Notes under the pieces: model-generated
Told to the model about the DNA's origin: nothing
The model's input: only the letters and a program-made list of their open reading frames with translations
Databases searched by the model: none
Part shown: positions 12,901 to 24,900 of the stretch, piece by piece
How the letters are laid out: every line of letters starts with the position of its first letter
Position numbering within the stretch: the stretch's first letter is position 1
Assembly: GCF_020740795.1 (NCBI RefSeq)
Contig: NC_067295.1
Location: 1,364,501 to 1,428,500, forward strand
Reading direction: 5' to 3'
From: Apus apus
Taxonomy: Eukaryota > Chordata > Aves > Apodiformes > Apodidae
Length of the DNA: 64,000 bases
Made by a program: the position numbers and the translations under genes

Positions 12901-15900
12901 TGAGGTCCTTCACTGTTCCCTGGCACTGCAGGATGAAGAAGAGGTCCAGACCCTCCCTGAGCCATCCGCCAAAGTGTCCCCCCAAGCCCATGCACCCCAA
13001 TGCAGTCCCTGCTCGGCACTATGGGATGCAAATCCCAGGGGAGAGCAGGGCAGCCATGCCAGCACCCTGCCAGACCTGGGCCATGGCCACAGACACCACA
13101 AAAGGTTCTTATCCTGAGAAACTCCTGGGCAGGAGAAAACAAGAGGAGGAAGGATGTGAAGGGTGGGGAGGACGCTTGATCTCCAGCCCATGGTGAGAGT
13201 GCTGCCAGGCTGGGACAGCACAGCTCCTGCCCCCGGGCACTCCTCATCCCGCCGGGCCATGGGGAAAGCCTTGCACTCGCTGCCTCCATCACTGCTTCAC
13301 CTTTCAGGACTTTGTTGCCAAAGAAACACGAGCCCGGGCTCAGCTGCTGCTGCCCTAAGGCGAGGGGGTAAGCCTGGATTTGCCCCGCTCTGAAATCCCC
13401 GGCACTGTGCTGCGGCATTATGGAAATCCCTGAGCACAAAGGAGCTTCTCAGGAGAGGGGCTGTGACAGGGGCCACGTCCCGGTGAGGAGCACGTGTCCT
13501 CAGCAGGGACAACCCCGGGCAAAGGTCCCCAACAACCCCATCCCCCAGGAAAGGCGGCTGCTCCAGCTCCATGGGGTCCATCTGATCCCCCCAGCAGCGA
13601 TGCCTCCAGCAGAGCTTTCCCAGCCATTCCTCGGCAACTCCACAGCTGGGGAATTTCTCAGCCACAAGCAGCAGCTTTCCACCGCCACCCCCCACACACA
13701 CCCCGCCTCTGCTGGCGCTGGAGCAGCCTCAGCCAGCAACGGCATCCACGCTCCCCCCAGGCGGGGCTGGAGCCAGGAACAGCAGCTCCGGCTTGGCTGG
13801 GAGCAGGGAGCAGCTGGCTCAGCCCAGGGAGAGCCGGGGAGGGAGGATGGAGGAGACCAGAACCGCCACGTGCATGTGCTTTCTGTAAGAGAGACAACTT
13901 TTCCAGCAGAATCTGCCAAAGGAATGAACAGCCGGGATACCAGCGAGCTCCCCTGCTCCAGGACAACACAGGGCAGCAGCACAGACCCTGGCAGGCTGGA
14001 TTTGTCCGAGAGGAGAAACATGCAATCTCCATTCTAGATGCAAAGGGATCTCACCAGATCCAGAGGGATCCGTTTTCCGGCGCGTAGGAGGGAAAGGAGG
14101 CAAGGACCATTGGTTGCTCTGTGCAAGGCTCAAACCACAGCTGAAGCTGCAGGAACAGGGGGAAAAGTCCTTCCCACACTGGCCATGGACTCCCTGGGGC
14201 ACAATGAGAGATTGCTGCAGATGGTGGGAAGGCAGTGGGAGATGCTGGGAAAGGGCATCCCTGAGCCTGTGCTGCACCCCTCAGGCAGAGACATGCCCTG
14301 TGGCACCCCAAAACAGAGGCAAAACTGCCACCCACGGCAGCAAATCCCCACAGCCTCAGCACCATGCTGAGAACAGGCTCCCAAAGGGAGCCTCCTGTCC
14401 AGAGCAGGACCCAAAGCACCTCCCACAGGCTCTGGCCAAGCCACACAGGATCAATCCACTGACCCTCCCCCCTGTGCTGACCTGCCCTTTGCACTCTCAG
14501 CTGCTCAGTGAGGCCAGGCCTCGGGCAACCACCAAACCAGTGTTCCTTAACACTGGCACCCTTTGCTGCCTTTACCAGCCCTGGGGCATGGGCAGGAATC
14601 CCAGTGTACCAGCTTGGCACCAGTGATGCTCAGGGAAACCCCCCTCGGGATGGTGGGGGCTCAGTGACATGGCAGGGAGCTCCAGTCCCTCCCCAGGAAA
14701 CACTAGACACCCCATGACACCCAGGGAAGGAAAGGCATCTTCCCAAGGGCTGAGGGTACTCAGGCTCTTCACTCCTGGCTTTCACCCTGAACAGCCACAC
14801 TGCCACCTGTGTGGGACCTGGGGGACATGGTACCAAACCCCACATCCCACAGCTGCCTCCTGCAATCCACAGCCCAGCCCCAACCCCAGAGCTAAGAGCT
14901 GCCCCAAGAGCTGGATTTTTGGGGATAGGATGCAGTCCTGCAGAAAGCCAGTATTAGCCAAGGTGTCCAACACGAGACAGGGAAGCCCCTGCTCTGCACC
15001 ATGGGCCAGCAAGGACATGGCTCCTGGTCCTCTCCCAAGTCCCCACAGCCTCCCCAGCCCCCAAGAGCTCAGGGGTGTTATATTTAGACTTAGAGCCCAA
15101 TAAAGCACAAGCAGGGTGGGAGAGAGACCACACAAGCTATCATCCTGGTCCTCTGGGGCTGATCTTCTCCCCCCTCTCCACCATCAAACCCACCCCACAC
15201 CCAGGCTGAGGGGTTGGGTGGGATGGGTGTAGGGCAGGATGAGTGGGATGCAGCCCCACAGGTGCTCCAGCTCCCCAGAGCACACTGCACACTCCCTGCA
15301 CATCTCCCAGCTGGCCCCAGCATGGGGACACATCTGCATCCCCCAGTCCGGCCCCTGCCCGGGGAAGGGGAGAACAGGCCCAGCTCTGTGAGTGCCGGGG
15401 AGCATCGGGACCAGGGAAGTTCAACAGTTTACTACCAATATTTGTCTTGGCCGGGCTCACTGGAGGAAACGGGGCAGGGGGAGGGCCCCAAACATCCTCT
15501 GCATTCCAAACACTGCAAGCAAAGGCAGCCCTGTGGCACCCGGGCGTGGGGTTAACCAACTGTGAGGCCTTTTGTCTTGAAAAACCCCGCAATAAAATAT
15601 CCAGGGGTGCAATTTTCTGAGAAGCAGGAGTGAGGGGCCTCTCTCCTCACCCTCAGCATGACATGGCAACACCCCCTCCTCCCAAAACCACACAACTCCA
15701 GGCTTTTGCACAAAATCTGCCCACGGCGCTGATCCAGACGCAGCACCCAAAGACTCTGGCTCTGCCTGGGACTCTCCCTAACCTCCCCCCACAACCTGAC
15801 CCTCCTTTCACAGCCATCATCACAAAATGCCAGCACCAGCTCCATCCCACGTCACCGCTGGAAAACACAGGGGCAAAGTGTGACCTGATGCAATCCGGGC

Positions 15901-18900
15901 ACATCGGGGCTCACTCAGCCTGTCCTGCTGTGGTGCACAGCTCAAAGATGACACTTTGAACCCAGCTCCTTAAAAACAAGACGACCATGGGAGGTGCTGC
16001 TTGCCTGCCAAAGGCTGGGGGGAACCCAGCACCCAGCGGCTGCTCCTGGGGCGAGGGGCTGGCGTTTATCTCCACCCCAGGCAGCTGGACAGCACCTCCA
16101 TGCTGGGGCAGATAAGGAGGCTTGGAGACATCTCTGCCAAAGCCCCACGGCTGCCCCAGGACAAAGCGGGTTTCCCAGAGAGCAGGAGGATCTCCCACGA
16201 TAACCCTGGGAGCAGCGCCAGGCTCCGGCTGCTCCTGCCGATAAAGCGGTGCCGGCACACGCCGGTGCCAGCCACGGGGCTCCCAGCACCCCGAGGCCAC
16301 CAGGAAGGGCTGGAGAGGAGCAGAAAGCCACAGGGCAAGTGGCTGCCCCAGGAACAGCCCCAGCAAGGGACTGTAAAGCCAAAAGGTGAATGTGGGAGCA
16401 CAGCAAAGCTCAGCAGCTGCTGCGAGGAGCAGCAAGAGGCAATCCTGCCATCCCACGGGCCCTGAACAGCTCTGCAGCACAACAGGGGGTCTCCATGTAC
16501 CCCATCCCCTGGACCACCTCAGTCCCCCATGTCCAGGGGAGCCCCAAGCTCATTGACAGCTGCTGGACAAGAGTAGAGAAACTCTTCCAGGCAAAGCAGA
16601 CTATTCACCCTGCTAAGAGCTAATTAGGGCTTGTCTTAATTAAATCCTACTCACCGTGAACAACCCTAGGGCCTGAATTAACTGATTTACCTAGGATGGC
16701 CTTTGGCTGCTCACAGGGGATTGCCAGCCTGGTGCAAGCAAGCCAGACCTGCACTGTCCATGGCAAGGCAGGAGCTTGGGAAAAGCCACTGGAAACCCAT
16801 CCCACAGCGGAGCATCCCAGCCCAGGGGACACTGCTCCAGCTGGTGACACGGCCCTGGTCCCAAGGGCTGCAGGAAGAGCTGCTGCAGCACAGCCAGGGA
16901 TAGAAGACCAGCCTGCCAAGGCAGGAGCAGAGGGATTAGCCCTCCTGCTGCCTTTTGTGCTGCTCTTTAACGTGTTTCTTTAACGGGATTAGTCCCCATA
17001 AGAGGGTTTAACCACAGAACACCACAGGGTGGGCAGGCTCCTGCCCCACTGAATCAGGTTTGCAGCAGGTAGATTTTTCCTGACACCAGCCCTCTGCTGC
17101 TCCTGCTCCTTTCTCCAGCATCCCTGGCCTCGGGACAGCACTCAGAACAGCTCAGTGCCAGGGATGGCAAGTGAAAGACCCATCACTGGCCAGCCAGTCA
17201 GAGCCCAAGATGTCCACAAGTCAGCCCCACACACCACTGGCCACCAATACCTGCCGGGAACCACCTTTACTTTCCCCTTACTCATAAAACTGCTTTGCCA
17301 TTTGGCTTTCACAGACCCACCACTAACAGACATCTACCACCAGTTTGTTGTACCTGGTGAGAAACTCACAAAGTTTTTGTGGGAAAAGAGACATTTAGCC
17401 AACAAAACCCAGCTCCAAGTCTGCTTACGGTTTAAATGTACCCAGCAGTAGAACTGCGACACTCAGGAGTCCAGGGAAAAGCTTTAATGAAATTAAAGTA
17501 CAATATGGACCTTTCCAGAAATAATAATGGTCGACAATTCGGGTTTTACTTCCTCATTTAGAGACCTGTGGACCTGCAGAAACGCCTTGGTGATCACAGG
17601 TTTAATTTTCTCTCATACCTCAACCTGGAGTCTCTCAAGACCACTGCCTGAAAAATCTCCACACCAGGAGAGCCAAGAGCCAAGCACAATCACAGAATCA
17701 TCCTGATTGGAAAAGACCTTTAAGATCATTGAGTCCAACCATCAACCTAACTCTGCTGAGTCCACTGCTAAACCATATTCCTAAGCACCACATCTATAAA
17801 CGGGCTTGATTCAGAGCTTAACTTATACACCAAGTTCTCCAGCAGTGCTGGGTAAATCACTGCTCCTCACAGCCTCAGTCTCCTCAGCTGAGGGGCAGGG
17901 ATGAAGGGCAGAGAGGCAATGCCATGGCCATCACATCCCTGCTGGGGCTGCAGGCAGCAAAGGGATCCTGCCTTGGAGATTAAAAGTTTCTCTTTAAAAC
18001 CTTGTTGGAAGCTGGTGTGCCTGGCTGGCAGCTGGACACCCTGACTCCCTCCAGCCTGGGAATGCAGCCTGTAAGTCAGCATACACGTGGCACCTTTGCT
18101 GCATGTTTCCACTCCCCAGGAGCAATGCTGTGATTCCAACACCCCCTGCCTGGGGTGGGAGCAGAGTGGGGGGAGGTGGGATTCACCCTGACCCGCAGCA
18201 TTGCTAGGTCCCTGGTCAAACTCCAGGAGATGCTTTATCCAGCCATGCTGCATGGTGGCACCAGGGACAGTACTGGAAAAAGAGCTGGAAACGTGTGGCA
18301 TGTCCTCTCCTTCACAGCTCTTTTTGGGTCTTAGGGAATAAATAGATAATCCAAAAAAACCCACCCTAACCCCATAGTGTTTTAAGGTTTCCTCCACCAC
18401 AACAGGACCACGAGCCTGACCAGCCTGGAGAAACTCCAAGGGATAGAGCAGAGTCACAGCAGAGGCTCTGCACAGATGCCAGGGCACATGCAGAAGGCCC
18501 CGATTCTGCCAGATTTTTAATTTCTTCAAAACCACTTAATACTTTTGCTATTGAACAGAACCATTAAAGAGCTGGTGAGGAGCCAGCCTGTGAGCTGCTG
18601 CTGGAGCACATCCCTGCGAGCAGAGGGGCCGGGCCCAGGCAAGCTGCATCTGGAATAGTTCCTATTTAATATCAGCTTTCCAATCACTTTGAGGGAAAGC
18701 TTTTGATTCTTCAAGGATGCAGAAGGGAACATCACTGGCTGGACCACATGCAGCATCTCCCGGCATCAGCATCACCACTGCTCTGCAGCCAGGCCAGGGG
18801 CCGGGATGCAAACACCCACCAACCCTCCCTAGGGGTCCCTAGGGGTGACCCTGCTGTCCCCTCGCAGGACCAGGTGTCCCTCGGGAGCACGTGGCCCCAG

Positions 18901-21900
18901 GAACAAAGGCTTCTGGCAGGGAGCAGCTCCTCCCGATGCTAATCTGCCTCCTCCTCCCTCTCCCTTCCACTCGCTTTGTCTTTCACTAAAAATATCGCGG
19001 CGGAGGAAGTTTCTGCCGCGGGGTGGATACTCTAATCCGCGGGAGGGGCTTCCTGTGCTGCCCCGGCACAGAAATAACCCCCAGCCAAGCTCCTCCGTGG
19101 GGCATGCACCGAGACCAGGCAGGCAAGCCGCGGCTCAGCCTCCTCCTCTGTCCCCACAGCTCCCAGGTGTTCTGACTGACAAGACACAGCCACAGTCCAC
19201 ATTTAAGGAAGCATTTTGCATCCAAACCCCCTTCCCCACAGCACCGGGAGTATGCAAGTGTGTGGGACCACAGGTCTAGGAGCCAGAGCTGACCCTGTCA
19301 CGCTCCAGCACAGCAAGCAACTGTTTTCTTCACCTTACAACACCGTGGGGAAGTGTCCCATCTCGTACCTGGACTGCATCCAGCAGGACGAGGCTGAGAT
19401 CCCTGCCAGCACCTCCTCGGAGTGCCACAGCAACACCCAGCCCCGCGGGCACAGCCCGAGCCCGGCTCCAGCCAAGCCCCCGGTGCGGGCAGCGCTGCGG
19501 TGCCAGCCCCGCCGCTGCCAGAGACCGCCCAACGGAACCCGGGAGTTTACCGATCGCACATCAGAGAGGGGAGGGGGGGACGAGGCTGGGGCTGCCCCGG
19601 TCCCCATTGCAGGGAGCTGTGACACTACGGATGGTCCCCGAGGTGCTCCGGAGCCCACCCGAGCCACCGGCCCCGGCTCTGCCCGTGACACCCGATGCCG
19701 GCGCTCCCGGTGCCATCAATAATGCAGCGGGGTCAGCGCCGCACGGGCCGCCCGCTCCCCCCGGCTGCGGCTAATGCCCGAACCCCCAGAGTGAGCCCAG
19801 CCCTGCTGCCCCTCCTGCAGCGAGCAGACCCCTCTCGCCTCCCCCGGCTCCCCAGCGCCCGCTGCAATGCCTCCCCTTGCAGGGGGCCGGGGGGCTCCAA
19901 CCCCACGGCCCTGCTTCCCATCCCCTTCCCCAGCAGGGCTGTGGGAAGCTGCGCTCCCACCCGTGCCCTCAGGCGGGCACAGCAGAGCTGCAGCCCGAGC
20001 TGCTGCCCGCCGGGGGTGACAAGAGGCTTTGCCAGGTGTTTTTAGGCAGAGACCCGCCCCGCAGCCCCGCAGCCCCGCCCGGCGGGGCACGGACACCCAT
20101 TCGTCCTTCCAGACCCGCAGCAAGCGCTGCCAGGCCGGGAGCATCCGCAATAGCTACCGTGGAAAAGGCAGGGAATGCCACCAGGTTGTACCCAGATGAG
20201 CTTTGCTGTCCTCCCTGGTCACCCTCTCCCCACAGGCCCGAGCCTGCCACGGGGGCCCGGGGAGCAGAGGAAGCTGCAGCAAAGTGCTCTAATATAAACC
20301 ATGCACTTAGCTCTTCGCGTTCTGTTTTGTTTTTTTTTTGTTGTTGTTGTTTTAATTGCATAATTACTGCAGACATTTCTGCTCATGTGAGGTTTTATTA
20401 CATCTTTGTGGTTATTCTACAAGCCCTAAGTTCTGGGCCTCAACCGAGTTGGCCAAGTTCTCCAAAAACATCTGTCCCGAGTTACTGCCCTCCCAGCGCT
20501 CCAGCAGAAAGCTGGTGGCTGAAGATGTTGCAATGAAGTCTTATTTGCAACAGGAAAAAAGTCCTAATTCCTGACCCAAACAGAAGGGTAAATATTTACT
20601 GCCTGGATGTCGGTACTGGCCACACACCTGTGGGTTCCCCACAGGCACCCTAGAGCACAGCAGATCCGTCCCCAGCACGTCCTGGTGGCACGCACAGGCC
20701 CAGCACTCGCTCACTGTCACAGGCAGGCACAGCCAGTCCCCTCATGCCAGCATGCAAAGATGACACCAGCCCTCTCTGACCAGCAGTCAGTTAACAGCCA
20801 GCTGCTAATTCATAGAAACCCAGACTGGTTTGGGCTAGAAGGGACCTTAAAGATCACCCAGTCCCAACCTGCTGCCATGGGCAGGGACACCTCCCACCAG
20901 CCCAGGCTGCTCCAAGCCCCATCCAACCTGCCCTTCAACACTGCCAGGGATGGGGCAGCCACAGCTTCCCTGGGCAGCCTGGGCCAGGGTCTCACCACCC
21001 TCACAAGAAAGAGTTTTTTCCTAAAAATTCTAATTTCCCTACATTAGAATTCCCAGACCCAACAGGCTGCTCAAATCCAGCAGCTACAAGACACGGGTTT
21101 GTTCTCCAGAAGATAAATGCCAGTTGTGAAGGTCCCTTTGCACACCCAACCCCCAGTCATGCCTTGGTGTGACTGGAGCAGCAATGAAGGGGAACTGCAT
21201 CACCCTAAACACCTCCAAGTGGCTTCACTGTTGTTCTTGTTTCTCCTACAAACACACCTGGAGAAAGCAGCAAGGCAGCAAGTCCCAAGGACATTGCTAA
21301 GGCGGCTGATGAAACCTGCATGGCCAAACAGGAGTCCCAGCAACAGCACATCCCTCCCACTGTGCAGCAGGTGTGAGGACAGCCACACTGCCAGCCCTGG
21401 GCCACAGTCCCCTCCAGGATGCCTGGCAGCATCCAGGTGAGTACCCAGCAGCTCCACTCAGCACCAGCCCAGCAGCTCACTTGTCTTTTACACATCGTTA
21501 GCCCAGGCACTTATTAACAGCCACCACCAGCTCAACCCACTGTCCCAAAGGCACCTTTGCCATAAAAGCACCTCACAACCAAGCACCCAGCACCCAAAAT
21601 AGCCCCTGTCACATTGAGACCCCCCCCCAGCCCTGCCCACTGCCTCACAAACCCCCTGGGACTCAACGCTGGGCAGGGCAGAGCCAGAGCCCCAGAGAAA
21701 AGCAGAAAGCAGCCCAGCAGCCACAAGAACATGGTGGATTTAGATGAGATATTAGGAACAAACTTTTTACAAGGAGGGTGGTGAGAGCCTGGCCCAGGCT
21801 GCCCAGGGAAGCTGTGGCTGCCCCATCCCTGGCAGTGTTGAAGGGCAAGTTGGATGGGGCTTGGAGCAGCCTGGGCTGGTGGGAGGTGTCCCTGCCCATA

Positions 21901-24900
21901 GCAGCAGGTTTAGACTAGGTGATCTTTACGGCCCCTTCTATCCCAAACCAGTCTGGGATTCTCTGTTTGGGACAGAGGAGCGCACAGCATGAGGGCACAG
22001 GTCCCACTGCATCCCCTCCCAGGGGAAGGCAGCAAGCAGGCAAACCCCCCAGGACAGGACAAGGCAGACCCTGCTCCCCATGCCACCACAGGACACAAGT
22101 TCCCGAGGTGCAGGGATGGCAGTGCCAGGACAGCAGAGCAGCTGGCAGCCAGCCCTACCCACCTGCTCTGGGGACAGGCAGCCCTATTTTAAATACCTGC
22201 TGAATTATTCATGGCATTGCCGTGGTTCTGGGAGCACGAGGTCCTGGACACCAGGTCTCTGCCAAGGGTGCATGGTGACCTCCCCACCCACAGCAGGTCT
22301 CGGGGCGGGGGGGGGGGGGGGGGGGGTCACTCCTCTTGCAAAATAAGATTGGGGCAGGATGGGGGAGGCTGGCAGGGCTGAGCCCACCCTGCCAGCTGAA
22401 TTGCCAACCCCCTGCCCACCACTACAGCCAGATTCTCCTCCTCCTTGGTTCATTTTCTTGTTGCTTCAGGCTGCACTGAAGAACCCAGCCTGCAATGAAG
22501 GAAAACTGCAGCCTCTGCATAAGCAAATGCTACTCAGAAAAATGCTGCTCCCTGGGAGCTGCCTGGAGCATCAGCACTGGTTCCCACAGGGGCAGGTTGG
22601 GGCCAGGGTTTGCAGGGGGACAGAAGCTGCCTTTTCTTCTCCTGCACTAAATGCCTCCAGGGAAGCTACTGAAAAGGCTCAAGTTCTGCCAGTCCAAGCC
22701 CCACTTCTCCCAGTGCCACCCAGCTGAGAGCATTGTCCAAACCCAGCTGAGGACAAGTCTTGAAAAGGAGCCCAGCTGCCACGGTGCTGCTACAGGGACA
22801 TAGATCTACAAGCACTGCAGGAACTGGGGTCCACCATCACTGCCCTGGCTCCTTGGACCTAGGAGGAGAGCCCTAGCACCCACACCAAGAGCCTGGAGTA
22901 GGTGTCACCAGCTGGAAGCAAGGCTCAGGAGCAGGATGCAAGTCCTGCTGCTCCAGCCACCCCAAAATCCTACCAGGGTCACTCACAGCCCTGGCACTGA
23001 GAAGTGACCTTGGCCAGGAAAGCCTGCAGCACCCAGCTCTTCAGAGAGCTGCCACCCATGGGGACAGCAGCAAACCAGCCCCTGGCCTGAGCCTCTGCCA
23101 GCACCAGGTGTGCTCAGCACTCTCTTCCCTTTGCCCAGCCCCAGCTCCACCAAACCCCAGCTCGGTGAGCACCAAATATCCTGACCACGCTGTCCCAGGT
23201 GAAGCCCCCCAGCCCCTCGAGGAGAAGTAGAGGGGCTCCTCCCCACTCAGAGCCCAGCCCAGCTCTCCCTGTCCCACCCTCTCTTTGGAGGAGCTGAAAC
23301 CCAAAGGCCGGAAAGGACCGTCCTGTTCCCCTCGCCTGACTTCCCGTCAGCTCACGCTGTTGGATCGCAACCAGCAAACACAACAGAGGCAGGAGAGGAA
23401 ATCCCCAGCTTGGAAAGCTGTCCCCAGCCGTGCCCAGCCACCCCCCAGGGATCAGATCCTCTCCCACTGACTGTCCTGGGGGTGACCAGCCCCCCACTGT
23501 ACCAATGCCCAGAGGGAACCCACCCATCACTATCACACCAATTTTCAAACAGCTTCAAATGGTGCAATAAGGTAAAGAAAAAGATACTGCCTCTAATACT
23601 GCCCCTGCCAGCCCCCAAGGGGGGCTCCTGCTCCACCAGATGCCAAACAGCTCTGGAGGGAAGGATGGAGGTGAGACCCTCTCCTTATTGCTGGAGATGC
23701 AGGTGCCTCCTGTCCCGTACCAGTATTGCCTCTTATCTGCACAGGGGAATTTCTCCAGCTTTTACTCCATGGGGGCTTCTGAGGACATGAAGCTTTCCAG
23801 ACATTCCCACCTCTGTCCCCCCGGCAGCCCCACAGCCCCCTCTGGGCCAGCACCAGCCACCAGCCCACCTCTGAGGGGACAGACACCAAACACACAGCCC
23901 CTGCAAGCACAGGGGTGGGGACATGGAAGGGGACAGATGGCTGCAGAGAGGTGACAGAGCCACCAGCTCAGCCAGGTGACACCAACACTGCTCCTGCCAC
24001 GTTCACACCCCAAGGGCAGCAGCACGGGACTGACCTGCTATCTGCCCAGCACCAGGCTGCGCCGTCCCCACCAGCCCAGCCCCAGCAGCCACGGAAACTG
24101 GATGTTTTCCACCCCAAATTCTTTCCTTTTTGGACAGTTTACCAATACAAGGCACTTACAGCAGAACCACACTCCAGACCCAGGCCAATTGAAAAAAAAA
24201 AGATAGCTAATTTCCTTCTTATTTAAGCAAAAAGCTGAGAACACATTCATCCCAGACGTTCCCTCCCTCCTGCAAATAACGGAGGAGAGAGAAGCTCATT
24301 CACCAGCTCCAGCATCATTGCCTGCCTGGTCCCTGCAGCTTGTTCCCATAGGAGAGCAAGACCTAGGCTGGGTCACCCATCTCCAGGGCTCATGTCCCTC
24401 AACCAGCAGCTCCTGGGGCTCAGAAGACCCTCAGAGGAGGCAGAAGGGGAGGGAGCAGTGCAGCCCCCAGCAGCCAATGCTGCTTCAAGCAAAAGAAACG
24501 AGGCCAAAGTGCAGCTCGCCCACTGCTTCGGGACACAGCAAAGTCCCCAAGCCCACTACAGCCACACATGGAAGGTTCTTCTCCAACAGGAAGCAAGAAG
24601 AGGGAAGTCCCAGGGTGGCTGTGCCCAGTGCATGCCCCGCAGCCCCGCTGGGCTCTGCCCTCACCTTCCTGCTGCTGTGCGAGGAGAAGCCGCGCGCGTG
24701 GCGCTGGGGGCTGCCCCCGCCCAGCTCCAGCTGTGGCTTCCAGACCTCCCCGTTGTCACTGCCCACTGACTTGGTGGGCGAGGGGCCCGAGTTGAGCAGG
24801 ATCCCACTGTGCACCATCTCCTCCGTGCAGGTCAGGCGCAGGCTGCACAGGTACTCGTCCGTCTCCTTGTCCACCACAAGCAAGCGCGTCTCCGACTCCA

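Larger units (their letters stand above)
4914..24664 (-). other. NHERF2 intron 2 (about 19.8 kb)
   Basis: A very large intron between the PDZ1/linker exon and the PDZ2 exon. It holds CR1 fragments near 5.6, 17.7, 20.8 and 21.7 kb, a 235-bp GA-rich microsatellite at 6.7 kb, a 20-G run at 22.3 kb, and two GC-rich islands near 10.4-11.4 and 19.4-20.3 kb. I saw no convincing additional exon on either strand; the longest frames lack known domains. Confidence 0.75.
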
